Shown here piece by piece: positions 16,347 through 25,295 of a stretch of 64,000 bases of DNA; the first letter of the stretch is position 1, and each line of letters begins with the position of its first letter. The notes under the pieces were generated by a model that saw nothing but the letters and a program-made list of their open reading frames with translations, made no database searches and had not been told where the DNA came from. The stretch is from Mucilaginibacter terrigena (GTDB lineage: Bacteria > Bacteroidota > Bacteroidia > Sphingobacteriales > Sphingobacteriaceae): NCBI RefSeq assembly GCF_004168255.1, contig NZ_SEWG01000005.1, forward strand, positions 372,001 to 436,000. Direction: 5' to 3'. Both the position numbers and the translations under genes were made by a program.

Positions 16347-17759
16347 TTATTTCAGGTTAATGGCTTTCATTTTATTGTAAAGCGTTTTACGGTCAATATT
16401 CAATATCTCGGCGGCTTTGGTTTTGTTAAAGTTTACCTCGCGCAGCACCTTTAAAATGGTTTCGTGCTCGGCACCTAATGCAGCATTCTTCAAGTCGTGC
16501 TTAGGTTCTTTAACCTCGTTATTATTGGCCGATGGACTTGAAGGTTCGTAAGAGGATACCTTAAAGTTCGAGATCTCCAGCGGAAGCGTTTTCATGGTTA
16601 TCTCATTGCCTTCGCTTAGCAGGGTTGCACGGCGCACCACGTTCTTCATTTCGCGGATGTTGCCCTGCCAGCGATAGTTCATAAAACATTCTATCACCTC
16701 GGGCGCAAAGGTGGTTACATTACGTTCCAGCTCGTGGTTGGCAATTTTCAGAAAATGCTCGGCCAGCATCATAATATCGTTTCCCCGTTCGCGCAGGGGT
16801 GGCATGTAAATACTGAACTCGTTAAACCTATGATAAAGATCTTCGCGGAACCTACCCTTTTGGATGCCTTCCTGCAGGCTTTCGTTGGTAGCTATAATAA
16901 TACGCACATCCAGGTCAATTTCTTTGGTGCTGCCTATGCGCTTTACCTTGCGTTCCTGAACGGTGCGCAGCAGGGCGGCCTGTATCTCGTACGATAGGTT
17001 GCCCACTTCATCAAGGAAGAGCGTACCACCGTTAGCCATTTCAAAATGGCCGATTTTGGTATATAATGCACCCGTGAACGATCCTTTTTCGTGGCCAAAA
17101 AACTCGCTCGCGGCCAGTTCTTTGGTAAGCGATCCGCAGTCCATAGCTACAAAAGGTTGATTATGGCGCGGGCTGTTCTGGTGTATGCTTTTAGCAACCG
17201 ACTCTTTCCCGGTGCCGCTTTCGCCTAATATAATAACGCTGTAATTGGTTGGCGCAACCAGCTCAATTTGTTTTAGTAATTCTTTTGATGCCCGGCTGGT
17301 GCCCACTACAAACTCGCTTGATAACACCTGCTTTTTACTCTCTTTTACAGGCTTATCGTTTTGGCTGTAATCGTTAGCGGCCATTTCCTGCAATGCATAT
17401 TGGGTTTCAATAGCCTTATTTATGGTATTTAGTATCTCATCGGGATATAGGGGCTTGGTGATGTAATCGTACGCACCCATTTTAATAAGTTCCACTGCCA
17501 TTTTAATATCCGAATAGCCGGTAATAATAATGACCCCTGTTTTTGGATAAAGCGCTTTAATGTTTTTCAGCATTTCGCGGCCATCGGTATCCTCCAGTCT
17601 AAAATCGCACAGCACCAGGTCGAAATCATTTTTCTTAAGACATTCCATCCCGGCACCACCATTCGCAGCCGTACTCACCTCAAAACCATTGCGTACCAAA
17701 AATTTTGATAGCAATAGCCCAACATTAACTTCATCATCAATGATGAGTATTTTTTTCAT
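16347..17759 (-). CDS. Sigma-54-dependent response regulator (NtrC family)
   Basis: 470 residues: receiver domain 1-120 (IIDDEVNVG, phospho-Asp in LVLCDFRLED, KPL lysine), AAA+ domain about 145-380 and a Fis-type HTH at the C-terminus (TKAAEILNIDRKTLYNKM). Walker A is GESGTGKES. The sigma-54 contact loop is GSFTGA rather than GAFTGA, a tolerated variant. It probably activates sigma-54 promoters in response to an unlinked kinase; the only neighbouring candidate partner is the 66-residue H-box protein. Confidence 0.93.
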   Translation of the reverse strand: MKKILIIDDEVNVGLLLSKFLVRNGFEVSTAANGGAGMECLKKNDFDLVLCDFRLEDTDGREMLKNIKALYPKTGVIIITGYSDIKMAVELIKMGAYDYITKPLYPDEILNTINKAIETQYALQEMAANDYSQNDKPVKESKKQVLSSEFVVGTSRASKELLKQIELVAPTNYSVIILGESGTGKESVAKSIHQNSPRHNQPFVAMDCGSLTKELAASEFFGHEKGSFTGALYTKIGHFEMANGGTLFLDEVGNLSYEIQAALLRTVQERKVKRIGSTKEIDLDVRIIIATNESLQEGIQKGRFREDLYHRFNEFSIYMPPLRERGNDIMMLAEHFLKIANHELERNVTTFAPEVIECFMNYRWQGNIREMKNVVRRATLLSEGNEITMKTLPLEISNFKVSSYEPSSPSANNNEVKEPKHDLKNAALGAEHETILKVLREVNFNKTKAAEILNIDRKTLYNKMKAINLK

Positions 17760-17871
17760 ATCAGCAATTACTGTTTACAGGTAAATGTATTCGCAGGTTA
17801 AGGTACAAATATTTGCTAATTTATCAGAATTATTATTGATAGTGGCTAAAAAAGGCTTTTCTTAAACAAGA

Positions 17872-17895
17872 AAAAAGAGGCCATGGCCTCTTTTT
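17872..17895. terminator. 24-bp perfect palindrome, terminator
   Basis: AAAAAGAGGCCATGGCCTC followed by TTTTT. The palindrome is perfect and has A/T tracts on both sides, so it could stop transcription on either strand; it serves the 17930 gene on the minus strand. Confidence 0.8.
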
Positions 17896-17929
17896 ACAAT
17901 CACTGTTTTTAGCGGATATTGTTTTATTT

Positions 17930-18514
17930 TTAAAAGCCGTATGCTACGCGCACGCCTAAAAAGCTTGGTTTGCTGTTATCAAACGCGCTGTTAAATTTTG
18001 TGGTTGCCTCGTACCGGATACCGGCGTCAATAAAATTACCGCTTGCGCTAACCGGGAACTGAACACCAACCTGCGGCGCATAAACAAACGCCACCGATTT
18101 ATTCTTATAGGTATCGTCGCTGTTAAGCAGGAAAGCTGCACCCGCTTCGCCCTGTATGTAAAAGTTTTCGACCGGGAAGAATTTTAAACCTGCTTTTACT
18201 GGTAATAATTTAATGTCGGTGTAATCTATATTAGCTGCGCCTACGTCTTTTTTACCAAAAATGTTATTGTAACCCGCGTTAACGGTAACAAATAGTTGTG
18301 TTGCTACAGGGATATCCGCCTGTACCGAACCTCCCAGGTTCCATTTGTGCGTGTCCTTCAGGTCGCCAATCGGGATACCTGCGTCAACACCGATGCTGTA
18401 ACGTATGCCGCTTTTTGTAGTAGTGCTTGTAGATGTAGTAGTTTGGGCATTAGCGGCGAATGATAATCCGGCGAAAGCTAAAGCCAGTGTTGCGATCTTT
18501 AATGTACTTTTCAT
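17930..18514 (-). CDS. Outer-membrane beta-barrel protein (porin family)
   Basis: 194 residues. A signal peptide (LALAFAGLSFAANAQ) is followed by a Thr/Ser-rich linker and a small barrel: YSIGVDAGIPIGDL, QLFVTVNAGYNNIFG, FYIQGEAGAAFLLN, and a final strand FLGVRVAYGF with C-terminal aromatic residue. Probably an eight-strand OmpX/PorT-like protein with an unknown role. It stands alone between two hairpins or gaps. Confidence 0.85.
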   Translation of the reverse strand: MKSTLKIATLALAFAGLSFAANAQTTTSTSTTTKSGIRYSIGVDAGIPIGDLKDTHKWNLGGSVQADIPVATQLFVTVNAGYNNIFGKKDVGAANIDYTDIKLLPVKAGLKFFPVENFYIQGEAGAAFLLNSDDTYKNKSVAFVYAPQVGVQFPVSASGNFIDAGIRYEATTKFNSAFDNSKPSFLGVRVAYGF

Positions 18515-18784
18515 GATATTATAATATTAAAATAACGTGCCTTTTTGTTTAGCACGAGGCAAAGTAAAGCACCAGATCCGCTACATTTTTTCATCCGATT
18601 GTCACGAATATTCAATGGATTGATTGATAGATAATTAATTTTGACCGATTGGGGCAAATGGTCAAACGAGTGTAAATTAAGTGTTAAAAAGTGCCTTGAT
18701 TTATGAAATTTACGTGAATACGGGATTTCTACAGCCTTTCGAAGAAAAGGCAAACGAGCACCAAAATAGAAAAGGGTAAAAAAT

Positions 18785-19567
18785 TTACCGGCCTTTAAAT
18801 TCCGCTTTACGTTTTTCCATAAAGGCCGATACGCCTTCCTTAAAATCGTCGGTACCGAAGCACTTTCCAAACTCGCGGATCTCGGTTTCGTAACCATTGA
18901 TACATTCGGTACCAAAATCGTTTACCGCTTTTATGGCCGAGGCCAGGGCCAGCGGCGCACGGGTCAGTATTTTGTTCATGATCTCCTCGGCCTTTGGCAG
19001 CAGGTCGTCCTGGAAAACCACATGGTTAACCAGGCCTGCGGTGAGCGCATCGGCGGCAGTAAGCATATCCGCCGTCATGATCATTTCAAGGGCTTTGCCC
19101 CTGCCTACTAATTGGGTAAGGCGCTGTGTGCCCCCATAGCCGGGTATCAGCCCTAAAGTAACCTCGGGCAGGCCCATTTTGGCATTGTCAGCTGCTATGC
19201 GGATATGGCAGGCCATCGCCAGCTCTAAACCACCACCTAATGCAAAACCATTTACGGCTGCTATTACGGGTTTATTACCATTGGCTATTATATCAAAAAC
19301 GGTCGACTGCCCGGTGCGTGCCAGGTCGGCCCCACCCTGTACATCCAGATCGGCAAATTCAGAGATATCCGCACCGGCAACAAATGCCTTTGTACCCGCA
19401 CCTGTTATGATGATGCCGCCAACGCTATCGTCTTTAAAAGCCGTGGTAAAAGCCTCGTGTAACTCGGCAAGGGTAGCTTTGTTCAAAGCATTAAGTTTGC
19501 TTTCGCGGTTGATAGTTATATATTGTATGCGGCCTTTATTACCGACCAGTATATTTTCAAATTTCAT
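18785..19567 (-). CDS. Enoyl-CoA hydratase/isomerase (crotonase)
   Basis: 260 residues, full crotonase fold. The oxyanion-hole segment AFVAGADISEF and the two catalytic glutamates in LGGGLELAMACHIRI and GLPEVTLGLIPGYGGTQRL are present, so hydratase activity is likely. It follows the cobalamin-binding subunit gene after 12 bases, suggesting a link with short-chain acyl-CoA metabolism. A frame at 18511-18915 that overlaps its 3' end is not considered a gene. Confidence 0.92.
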   Translation of the reverse strand: MKFENILVGNKGRIQYITINRESKLNALNKATLAELHEAFTTAFKDDSVGGIIITGAGTKAFVAGADISEFADLDVQGGADLARTGQSTVFDIIANGNKPVIAAVNGFALGGGLELAMACHIRIAADNAKMGLPEVTLGLIPGYGGTQRLTQLVGRGKALEMIMTADMLTAADALTAGLVNHVVFQDDLLPKAEEIMNKILTRAPLALASAIKAVNDFGTECINGYETEIREFGKCFGTDDFKEGVSAFMEKRKAEFKGR

Positions 19568-19579
19568 AAAATATCAAGG

Positions 19580-20002
19580 TTAAAAATTACGGTTCTGGTG
19601 TACCCAGTTGGTAATGTAGGTAACAATATCGGCCGTGCTGGTACCCGGCGGAAAAAGTTCGCCCACGCCAATTTTTTTCAGTTCGGCCATATCATCGGCA
19701 GGGATGATACCACCACCGGTAAGCAGCACATCATCCATCTTTTTCTCTTTTATCAGCGCCATCACCTTCGGGAAAACCGTCATATGCGCGCCCGATAGTA
19801 TAGAGATCCCTATAGCATCCACATCCTCCTGCAGGGCGGTGTTCACTACCATTTCGGGCGTTTGGCGCAGGCCGGTGTATATTACTTCCATACCGGCGTC
19901 GCGCAGGGTAGTGGCAATAATGCGTGCACCGCGGTCGTGCCCGTCGAGGCCTACTTTGGCTACTAATACGCGTATCGGGCGGTTAAATTGGGTTTCGCTC
20001 AT
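19580..20002 (-). CDS. Cobalamin-binding subunit of an acyl-CoA mutase
   Basis: 140 residues consisting only of a B12-binding domain: [19 protein letters not shown] contains the DxHxxG cobalamin lower-ligand motif, followed by [12 protein letters not shown] and [13 protein letters not shown]. This matches the C-terminal or small part of methylmalonyl-CoA and isobutyryl/2-hydroxyisobutyryl-CoA mutases. The catalytic subunit is not in the window. It forms a probable operon with the crotonase and has a TAnnTTTG box upstream. Confidence 0.9.
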   Translation of the reverse strand: MSETQFNRPIRVLVAKVGLDGHDRGARIIATTLRDAGMEVIYTGLRQTPEMVVNTALQEDVDAIGISILSGAHMTVFPKVMALIKEKKMDDVLLTGGGIIPADDMAELKKIGVGELFPPGTSTADIVTYITNWVHQNRNF

Positions 20003-20028
20003 GGTTATGAAGGCGGTAAAAACTGTAT

Positions 20029-20036
20029 CAAAGTTA
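20029..20036 (-). promoter_or_regulatory. Predicted -7 box for the B12-subunit/crotonase operon
   Basis: TAACTTTG on the minus strand, 26 bases before the ATG at 20002. Confidence 0.55.
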
Positions 20037-20258
20037 AGAGAAAATTGTTGATGTTTTTATCGCTTGTATTATGACGAATTTATTTCGGCTCATGTGCTGT
20101 AGTGTTCTCAATGAACGTTAGTCTGCTCATGGCCGCAGTTCATACAATAACAAATGCATGGTGGTGACTAGATGCTTCGCTACCGCTCTGCATGACAAAG
20201 AAGGGTAAAATCAAATAAATCGCATAAATCCGTTTAATCCTGGTTCAGACAATTTTCC

Positions 20259-20342
20259 GCGTTAGGGACAGAAGCGGATACCGGCTGTGTGGCTAAAGCC
20301 TGTGCAGTATGAGCGGATGGCCCGGGCCGCAGGCAACGCCCT
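20259..20342. repeat. Dispersed GC-rich repeat element
   Basis: The block from GCGTTAGGGACAGAAGCGG to GCAGGCAACGCCC has the look of a REP-like element I recall between genes in Sphingobacteriaceae and Cytophagales. It is richer in G+C than the surroundings and is read through by the false 5' extension of glnS. Confidence 0.55.
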
Positions 20343-20371
20343 ATTAACTGTGAAAAAATGTATAATTTCCG

Positions 20372-20379
20372 TACTTTTG
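20372..20379 (+). promoter_or_regulatory. Predicted -7 box for glnS
   Basis: TACTTTTG, 18 bases before the glnS ATG at 20398, just downstream of the repeat element; it supports the short start. Confidence 0.6.
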
Positions 20380-20397
20380 CACCCTGTTAGAAACATC

Positions 20398-22056
20398 ATG
20401 AGCGAAGAAAGATCACTGAATTTTATAGAGGAAATTGTTGAGGGCGATATTGAGGCCGGTAAAAACGACGGCCGGGTTTTAACCCGTTTCCCGCCCGAGC
20501 CTAATGGTTACCTGCACATTGGCCACGCGAAAGCGATATGCCTTAGCTTTGGCCTGGCGCAAAAATATAATGGCAAAACCAACCTGCGTTTTGACGATAC
20601 CAACCCCGCTAAAGAAGAAGTTGAATATGTTGACAGCATTAAAGAGGATGTGAAATGGCTGGGCTTTGAATGGGCCAACGAGTGTTACGCATCCGATTAC
20701 TTCGACAAGCTTTACGATTTTGCCGTTGCCCTGATAAAACAAGGCTTGGCTTACGTGGACGACAGCAGCGCCGAAGAAATTGCGGTGCAAAAAGGCACAC
20801 CTACCGAACCCGGCGTGGCCAACCAATACCGCAGCCGCTCGGTAGATGAGAACCTGCAGTTGTTTGCTGATATGAAGGCCGGTAAATACCCGGATGGTGC
20901 CAAAGTTTTGCGTGCAAAACTGGATATGGCATCAACCAATATGCATCTGCGCGACCCTTTGATGTACCGCATTAAGCACACGCACCATCACCGTACCGGC
21001 GATACCTGGTGCATTTACCCGATGTACGATTTTGCACACGGGCAAAGCGATGCCATTGAAGAAATCACCCACTCGATATGCACGGTTGAGTTTATACCCC
21101 ACCGCCCTCTATACGAATGGTTTATAGAGAAACTAAGCCTGTTCCCGAGCAAGCAATACGAGTTTGCCCGCCTTAACCTTAACTATACCGTAATGAGCAA
21201 GCGTAAGCTGCTGCAACTGGTAGAGGAAGGCCATGTAGACGGATGGGACGACCCGCGCATGCCTACCATTAGCGGCTTGCGCCGCCGTGGGTACACCCCG
21301 GCCAGCATCCGCGAATTTTGCGAACGGATTGGTGTGGCTAAGCGCGAAAATATGATAGACGTTGGCTTACTGGAATTTTGCATCCGCGAGGACCTGAACA
21401 AAACCGCCTGGCGCCGTATGGCCGTGCTTGACCCGGTTAAGCTGGTGATAGATAATTATCCTGAAGGTAAAACAGAGGTCTTCCATGGCGAAAACAACCC
21501 CGAAGCTGAGGGTGGTGATGGCAGTCGCGAGTTTCCGTTTGGGCGCGAACTTTGGATAGAGCGCGACGATTTTATGGAAGAGCCGACCAAAAAATATTTC
21601 CGCCTGGGTATTGGCTTGATGGTACGCCTTAAAAGCGCTTATATTATTAAAGGCGAAAGCGTTGTAAAGGATGCCGACGGTAACATTACCGAGATCCATT
21701 GTTCGTACATCCCCGAATCGCAAAGCGGAAATGATACCAGCGGCATTAATGTGAAAGGAACCATCCACTGGGTAAGTGCGGCGCACGCCAAAACTGCCGA
21801 AGTGCGCCTGTACGACCGCCTGTTCCAGGTGGAAGATCCCGGCAACGAGGACGGCGATTTTAAAGATTACATTAATCCAAATAGCCTGCACATATTACCA
21901 ACTGTTTACGTTGAACCCGACCTGGTTAACGCAAAGACTGGCACACCGGTACAGTTTATGCGCAAAGGTTATTTTACGCTTGATAAAAATTCGACTGGCG
22001 ATAAGCTTGTGTTTAACCGCACGGTTACGCTGAAGGATGGGTGGGTGAAGAAATAG
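20398..22056 (+). CDS. glnS: Glutaminyl-tRNA synthetase
   Basis: Class I synthetase that charges tRNA-Gln, 552 residues with start [17 protein letters not shown]. The ATP-binding motifs are [13 protein letters not shown] (HIGH) and VMSKRKL (KMSKS equivalent). [14 protein letters not shown] and [17 protein letters not shown] are typical of GlnRS/GluRS catalytic cores, and the anticodon-binding beta domains occupy the last 200 residues. An upstream frame extends the ORF to 20287, but those 37 codons come from a repeat element and a promoter box lies inside them, so 20398 is preferred. Confidence 0.96.
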   Translation: MSEERSLNFIEEIVEGDIEAGKNDGRVLTRFPPEPNGYLHIGHAKAICLSFGLAQKYNGKTNLRFDDTNPAKEEVEYVDSIKEDVKWLGFEWANECYASDYFDKLYDFAVALIKQGLAYVDDSSAEEIAVQKGTPTEPGVANQYRSRSVDENLQLFADMKAGKYPDGAKVLRAKLDMASTNMHLRDPLMYRIKHTHHHRTGDTWCIYPMYDFAHGQSDAIEEITHSICTVEFIPHRPLYEWFIEKLSLFPSKQYEFARLNLNYTVMSKRKLLQLVEEGHVDGWDDPRMPTISGLRRRGYTPASIREFCERIGVAKRENMIDVGLLEFCIREDLNKTAWRRMAVLDPVKLVIDNYPEGKTEVFHGENNPEAEGGDGSREFPFGRELWIERDDFMEEPTKKYFRLGIGLMVRLKSAYIIKGESVVKDADGNITEIHCSYIPESQSGNDTSGINVKGTIHWVSAAHAKTAEVRLYDRLFQVEDPGNEDGDFKDYINPNSLHILPTVYVEPDLVNAKTGTPVQFMRKGYFTLDKNSTGDKLVFNRTVTLKDGWVKK

Positions 22057-22068
22057 CCCAAAGCCAAA

Positions 22069-22173
22069 GCCCCCCCGCCCCCTGAAGGGGGAGCTTTTGA
22101 AATGCATAAACGCTTGTCTGATTTTTTCAGACAGGCGTTTATATTTTGCTCCCCCTTCAGGGGGCGGGGGGGC
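22069..22173. repeat. Nested palindrome between convergent glnS and amidase genes
   Basis: Outer arms 22069-22094 and 22148-22173 are a perfect 26-bp inverted repeat rich in C/G runs. Between them, 22108-22121 and 22127-22140 form a second 14-bp hairpin with one mismatch and a T-rich loop. It fills the convergent gap and probably acts as a bidirectional terminator or REP-like element. Confidence 0.85.
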
Positions 22174-22175
22174 TT

Positions 22176-23003
22176 CTAATATTTCTTATAAACATTGAAT
22201 AAAACATCCAAATCGAATTGTGTTAGCCTGGTCGATTCCTCGCGCTGTACAAAGTGGCGTTTAAAGGCGCCGATGGCGGCGGGCAGGTTGCGGGTATCGT
22301 ACCCTATAAGGCGCAGGGCGGTGGCGCTGTCGAAATTGGCCGGGGCAGGTACGATCAGCATGTCAGAATAATAGCCGAAGCCTTTTTGTGCCAGCAGTTC
22401 CCAGGGGAAAAGTATGCCCGGGTCGGGTTTGCGGCCGGGAGCGATATCGCCATGGCCAATAAAATTAGCGGTTGGGATATTGTAATCCTTTTTTAGCTTA
22501 GCCAGCAATGTTATCAGGCTGCTCATTTGCGCGCCGCTAAAAGGTTCGTTTCCTTTATTATCCAGTTCGATACCTATCGAGCAGCTGTTCATGTCGCTGA
22601 TGCTGCCCCATTTGCTTACACCCGCGTGCCAGGCACGAAGATAATCGTTAAGCATATGTACCACCTTTCCATCCTTACTGATCACGTAGTGCGCGCTTAC
22701 CTGCGGCTTTACCAGTGTAAAGGTTTTGATAGTTTGCCCAAGCGAATCCTGCGCGGTATAATGGATGATAACGTAGTTTGGCTTGCGCAGGTTAAAATTA
22801 ACCGTGCCTATAAACTCCGATGGTACGGATCTGCCCAGGCTGTCAGTAAGCATGGCCGGGCTTTCGGCAAGCAGTGTGTGGCTTAGGCTGTCGGCATGTT
22901 CGCTATAAACTTTATTGGTTGCCGCATAACGGCTGGTAATTTTTGGTGAACATGCGGATAGGATGGTAGCGGTAAGCAGGAGCGGCAGCAGGCGGTTTTT
23001 CAT
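22176..23003 (-). CDS. N-acetylmuramoyl-L-alanine amidase (lipoprotein)
   Basis: 275 residues, amidase_2/AmpD-like family, cleaving the bond between muramic acid and the stem peptide of peptidoglycan. A lipoprotein signal (LLTATILSACSPK) places it at the periplasmic side. Zinc ligands and catalytic motifs: YVIIHYTAQDS, RAWHAGVSKWG and FIGHGDIAPGRKPDPG. About 60 residues precede the domain. Anhydromuropeptide recycling or wall remodelling are both possible. Confidence 0.92.
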   Translation of the reverse strand: MKNRLLPLLLTATILSACSPKITSRYAATNKVYSEHADSLSHTLLAESPAMLTDSLGRSVPSEFIGTVNFNLRKPNYVIIHYTAQDSLGQTIKTFTLVKPQVSAHYVISKDGKVVHMLNDYLRAWHAGVSKWGSISDMNSCSIGIELDNKGNEPFSGAQMSSLITLLAKLKKDYNIPTANFIGHGDIAPGRKPDPGILFPWELLAQKGFGYYSDMLIVPAPANFDSATALRLIGYDTRNLPAAIGAFKRHFVQREESTRLTQFDLDVLFNVYKKY

Positions 23004-23167
23004 AGTGTTGCTAAATTAGCAAATTTTGTGCCTTATCAGTTTCTGCGCTACTCCAAAAGTCAAAGCCGATTTTTATCCAATGTTCCGTTCATCAGGCTCG
23101 TTGAATGCTGCGGCGGGGGACCTCTAAATAAATTCAACATCACAGGTGCGTTGTAAACCTAACACCC

Positions 23168-23175
23168 TACCTTTG
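23168..23175 (+). promoter_or_regulatory. Predicted -7 box for csaA-sdpI-tadA
   Basis: TACCTTTG ending five bases before the csaA ATG at 23181; predicts a leaderless mRNA. Confidence 0.6.
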
Positions 23176-23180
23176 CTATT

Positions 23181-23516
23181 ATGGAAACCATAACCTGGAA
23201 TGATTTTGAAAAGGTGGAACTGCGTGCCGGTACCATATTGGAAGTGGCAGATTTTCCCGAAGCACGTAAGCCTGCGTATAAACTAACGGTTGATTTTGGC
23301 CCGCTTGGGATAAAGCAAAGCAGCGCGCAGATCACCAGGCATTACACCAAGGAAGAACTGCCTGGCAGGCAGATATTGGGCGTGGTTAACTTCCCCAAAA
23401 AACAGATAGCCAATTTTATGTCGGAGTTTTTGGTGACCGGCCTTGCCGACGAGAACGGCGACATCGTGCTAACCGCTATTGATAAACCGGTGCCCAACGG
23501 CAGTAAACTGATATGA
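23181..23516 (+). CDS. csaA: CsaA-type tRNA-binding/chaperone protein
   Basis: 111 residues of the EMAP-II-like OB fold: [39 protein letters not shown] and [20 protein letters not shown], the complete CsaA signature. Family members bind tRNA and have secretion-chaperone activity in Bacillus. It overlaps the next gene by four bases (ATGA), starting a three-gene operon. Confidence 0.93.
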   Translation: METITWNDFEKVELRAGTILEVADFPEARKPAYKLTVDFGPLGIKQSSAQITRHYTKEELPGRQILGVVNFPKKQIANFMSEFLVTGLADENGDIVLTAIDKPVPNGSKLI

Positions 23517-23887
23517 TATTTGTAAACTGGATAATAGGGCCGCACCTGATAGGGTTGATATTTATCCTTGCCGGGTTGATACAAAAACGCTACCCGCCTA
23601 AAAAGATAAACAGCCTTTACGGTTACCGAACAACCCGATCGATGAAAAATCAGCAAAACTGGGACGAGGGTAACAGCTACTCTACCAGGCTTATGATCAA
23701 ATGTGGTTTAATATTGTTTGTTGCCGGGATCATCATCACTTTTGGGCTAATGTTAATTGATATGACTCCCGAATTAAGAACACTGATCAAAGCTATCATG
23801 ATGGTGGTTGGGGGAGTAGGTACAGCTATAGTGCTGTTTGTCGTTACAGAAAGACATTTAAAAAGAACGTTTCACGATACATTATAA
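23513..23887 (+). CDS. SdpI-family membrane protein
   Basis: 124 residues with three transmembrane helices. The hallmark segment [20 protein letters not shown], then W and a following EGN, identifies the SdpI/YhfL C-terminal family. In Bacillus SdpI gives immunity to a peptide toxin, but most members are of unknown function. It is translationally coupled to csaA (ATGA) and to tadA (TAATG). Confidence 0.88.
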   Translation: MIFVNWIIGPHLIGLIFILAGLIQKRYPPKKINSLYGYRTTRSMKNQQNWDEGNSYSTRLMIKCGLILFVAGIIITFGLMLIDMTPELRTLIKAIMMVVGGVGTAIVLFVVTERHLKRTFHDTL

Positions 23888-24360
23888 TGCGATATTACAC
23901 TTTTGGCGATGAGCAGCCTGCCATTTCTCCGGATGAATTTTTTATGAACGAGGCCCTGAAGGAAGCCCGCCTTGCCCTGCAGGAGGACGAGATACCGATT
24001 GGCGCCATTGTGGTTTGCAAAGGGCAGATAATCGGCCGCGGGCATAATCTAACCGAACGGCTTAACGATGTATCGGCACATGCCGAAATGCAGGCCCTTA
24101 CTGCTGCCACTAATTTTATGGGGGGTAAATACCTGCCCGAGTGCACCCTGTATGTAACTTTGGAACCCTGCGTAATGTGCGCCGGCGCAAGTTACTGGTT
24201 CCAGGTAGGGCGCATTGTTTTTGGGGCTTACGATACCAAGCGCGGCTTTGGCAGGTTAAACCAAAGTGTTACCCACCCCAAAACGCTGATATCCGGCGGA
24301 ATCCACGAGAATGAGTGCGCACAACTGGTGAAGGACTTTTTTAAAGGGAAGAGAAAATAG
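23887..24360 (+). CDS. tadA: tRNA-specific adenosine deaminase
   Basis: 157 residues, zinc-dependent deaminase that makes inosine at position 34 of tRNA-Arg. The active site shows HAEMQAL (histidine ligand and catalytic glutamate) and PCVMCAGA (two cysteine ligands), as in TadA. The N-terminus has ALKEARLALQEDEIPIGAIV. The ATG shares its first base with the last base of the sdpI stop codon. A guanine deaminase is a less likely alternative. Confidence 0.9.
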   Translation: MRYYTFGDEQPAISPDEFFMNEALKEARLALQEDEIPIGAIVVCKGQIIGRGHNLTERLNDVSAHAEMQALTAATNFMGGKYLPECTLYVTLEPCVMCAGASYWFQVGRIVFGAYDTKRGFGRLNQSVTHPKTLISGGIHENECAQLVKDFFKGKRK

Positions 24361-24373
24361 GTCATAGTTGATG

Positions 24374-24420
24374 GTTCATAGATCATGGACGACCCCCACT
24401 ATGAACTATGATCTATGAAC
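24374..24420. repeat. Inverted repeat after tadA
   Basis: Arms GTTCATAGATCAT (24374-24386) and ATGATCTATGAAC (24408-24420) are perfect inverted repeats with additional partial repeats of CATAGTT. They may act as terminator-like spacer. Confidence 0.65.
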
Positions 24421-24478
24421 TAAAAGCTTCCAAACAAAAACTTGACATTGATATAGAACAAAAACACACCCCAACCCT

Positions 24479-24486
24479 TATATTTG
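24479..24486 (+). promoter_or_regulatory. Predicted -7 box for superoxide dismutase
   Basis: TATATTTG, 41 bases before the ATG at 24528; TTG words lie upstream but not at a clean spacing. Confidence 0.5.
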
Positions 24487-24527
24487 CTACATCACACGAA
24501 TAAGTTGAACCTTTAAATTTTAATATT

Positions 24528-25139
24528 ATGGCATTTACACTACCGGCGTTACCGTACGCTACCGATGCTCTGGAACCGCACATTGATAAAGCTACCATGG
24601 AAATCCACCATGATAAGCACCACCAGGCTTATGTTACCAATTTAAACAAAGCTTTAGAAGGTAAACCAGAGGCGGATGGTAAAATTGAAGACATCATCAA
24701 AAATATATCAAAGTTTCCGCCTGCTGTGCGTAACAACGGCGGAGGTCACTATAACCACTCTTTGTTCTGGACAATATTATCGCCTAATGGTGGCGGTGAG
24801 CCTACAGGCGCACTGGCCGATGCTATCAAAAGCACCTTCGGTTCGTTTGCCGATTTTAAAACCAAAGTATCTGAAGCAGGCGCTACACGTTTTGGTTCGG
24901 GCTGGGCATGGTTAATTGTTACTGCCGATAAAAAGCTGGCGGTTACATCAACCCCTAACCAGGATAATCCGTTAATGGATATTGCCGAAGTAAAAGGCAC
25001 ACCGGTTTTGGGTATCGACGTATGGGAGCATGCTTATTACTTAAAATATCAGAACCGCCGTCCAGAGTACCTAACCGCTATCTGGAATGCTATTAACTGG
25101 AACCACGTTTCAGAATTATATACAAAAGCTATCGCTTAA
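24528..25139 (+). CDS. Superoxide dismutase (Fe/Mn)
   Basis: 203 residues, converts superoxide to hydrogen peroxide and oxygen in the cytoplasm. The N-terminal helix pair [17 protein letters not shown], then [15 protein letters not shown], and the C-terminal metal site [20 protein letters not shown] give all four metal ligands (three His, one Asp). Sequence alone does not settle Fe versus Mn or a cambialistic enzyme. It is monocistronic with its own promoter box and terminator. Confidence 0.96.
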   Translation: MAFTLPALPYATDALEPHIDKATMEIHHDKHHQAYVTNLNKALEGKPEADGKIEDIIKNISKFPPAVRNNGGGHYNHSLFWTILSPNGGGEPTGALADAIKSTFGSFADFKTKVSEAGATRFGSGWAWLIVTADKKLAVTSTPNQDNPLMDIAEVKGTPVLGIDVWEHAYYLKYQNRRPEYLTAIWNAINWNHVSELYTKAIA

Positions 25140-25162
25140 ATAAAGCAGGCATTTTATATTTG

Positions 25163-25197
25163 AAAGCGGCAGATTGGAACATTCTGCCGCTTTTTTT
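25163..25197 (+). terminator. Terminator of the dismutase gene
   Basis: Perfect 11-bp stem (AAAGCGGCAGA / TCTGCCGCTTT) with a nine-base loop, followed by a T run. Confidence 0.9.
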
Positions 25198-25220
25198 ATT
25201 TTTACAAATACGCTATAGCC

Positions 25221-25282
25221 ACTATGTCATTGCGAGCGATAGCGTGGCAACCTCGTCGCTACGCTCCTCGCAATGACATAGT
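25221..25282. repeat. Palindromic dispersed element before the oxidoreductase pair
   Basis: Perfect 16-bp terminal arms ACTATGTCATTGCGAG (25221-25236) and its complement (25267-25282), with a second partial hairpin (GAGCGATAGCG / CGCTACGCTC) inside. It resembles the TGTCATTGCGAG repeats common between genes of this group. A false start upstream (25224) would translate it. Confidence 0.8.
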
Positions 25283-25295
25283 TAAATATTACTCT

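Noticed and set aside
18511..18915. 134-codon frame overlapping the crotonase 3' end
   Set aside because: Most of it lies antisense or out of frame to the conserved crotonase and the rest is low-quality intergenic sequence with no family likeness.
20287..20397. Longer glnS start
   Set aside because: The extra residues come from a dispersed repeat and a promoter box lies inside; GlnRS begins at MSEERSLNF.
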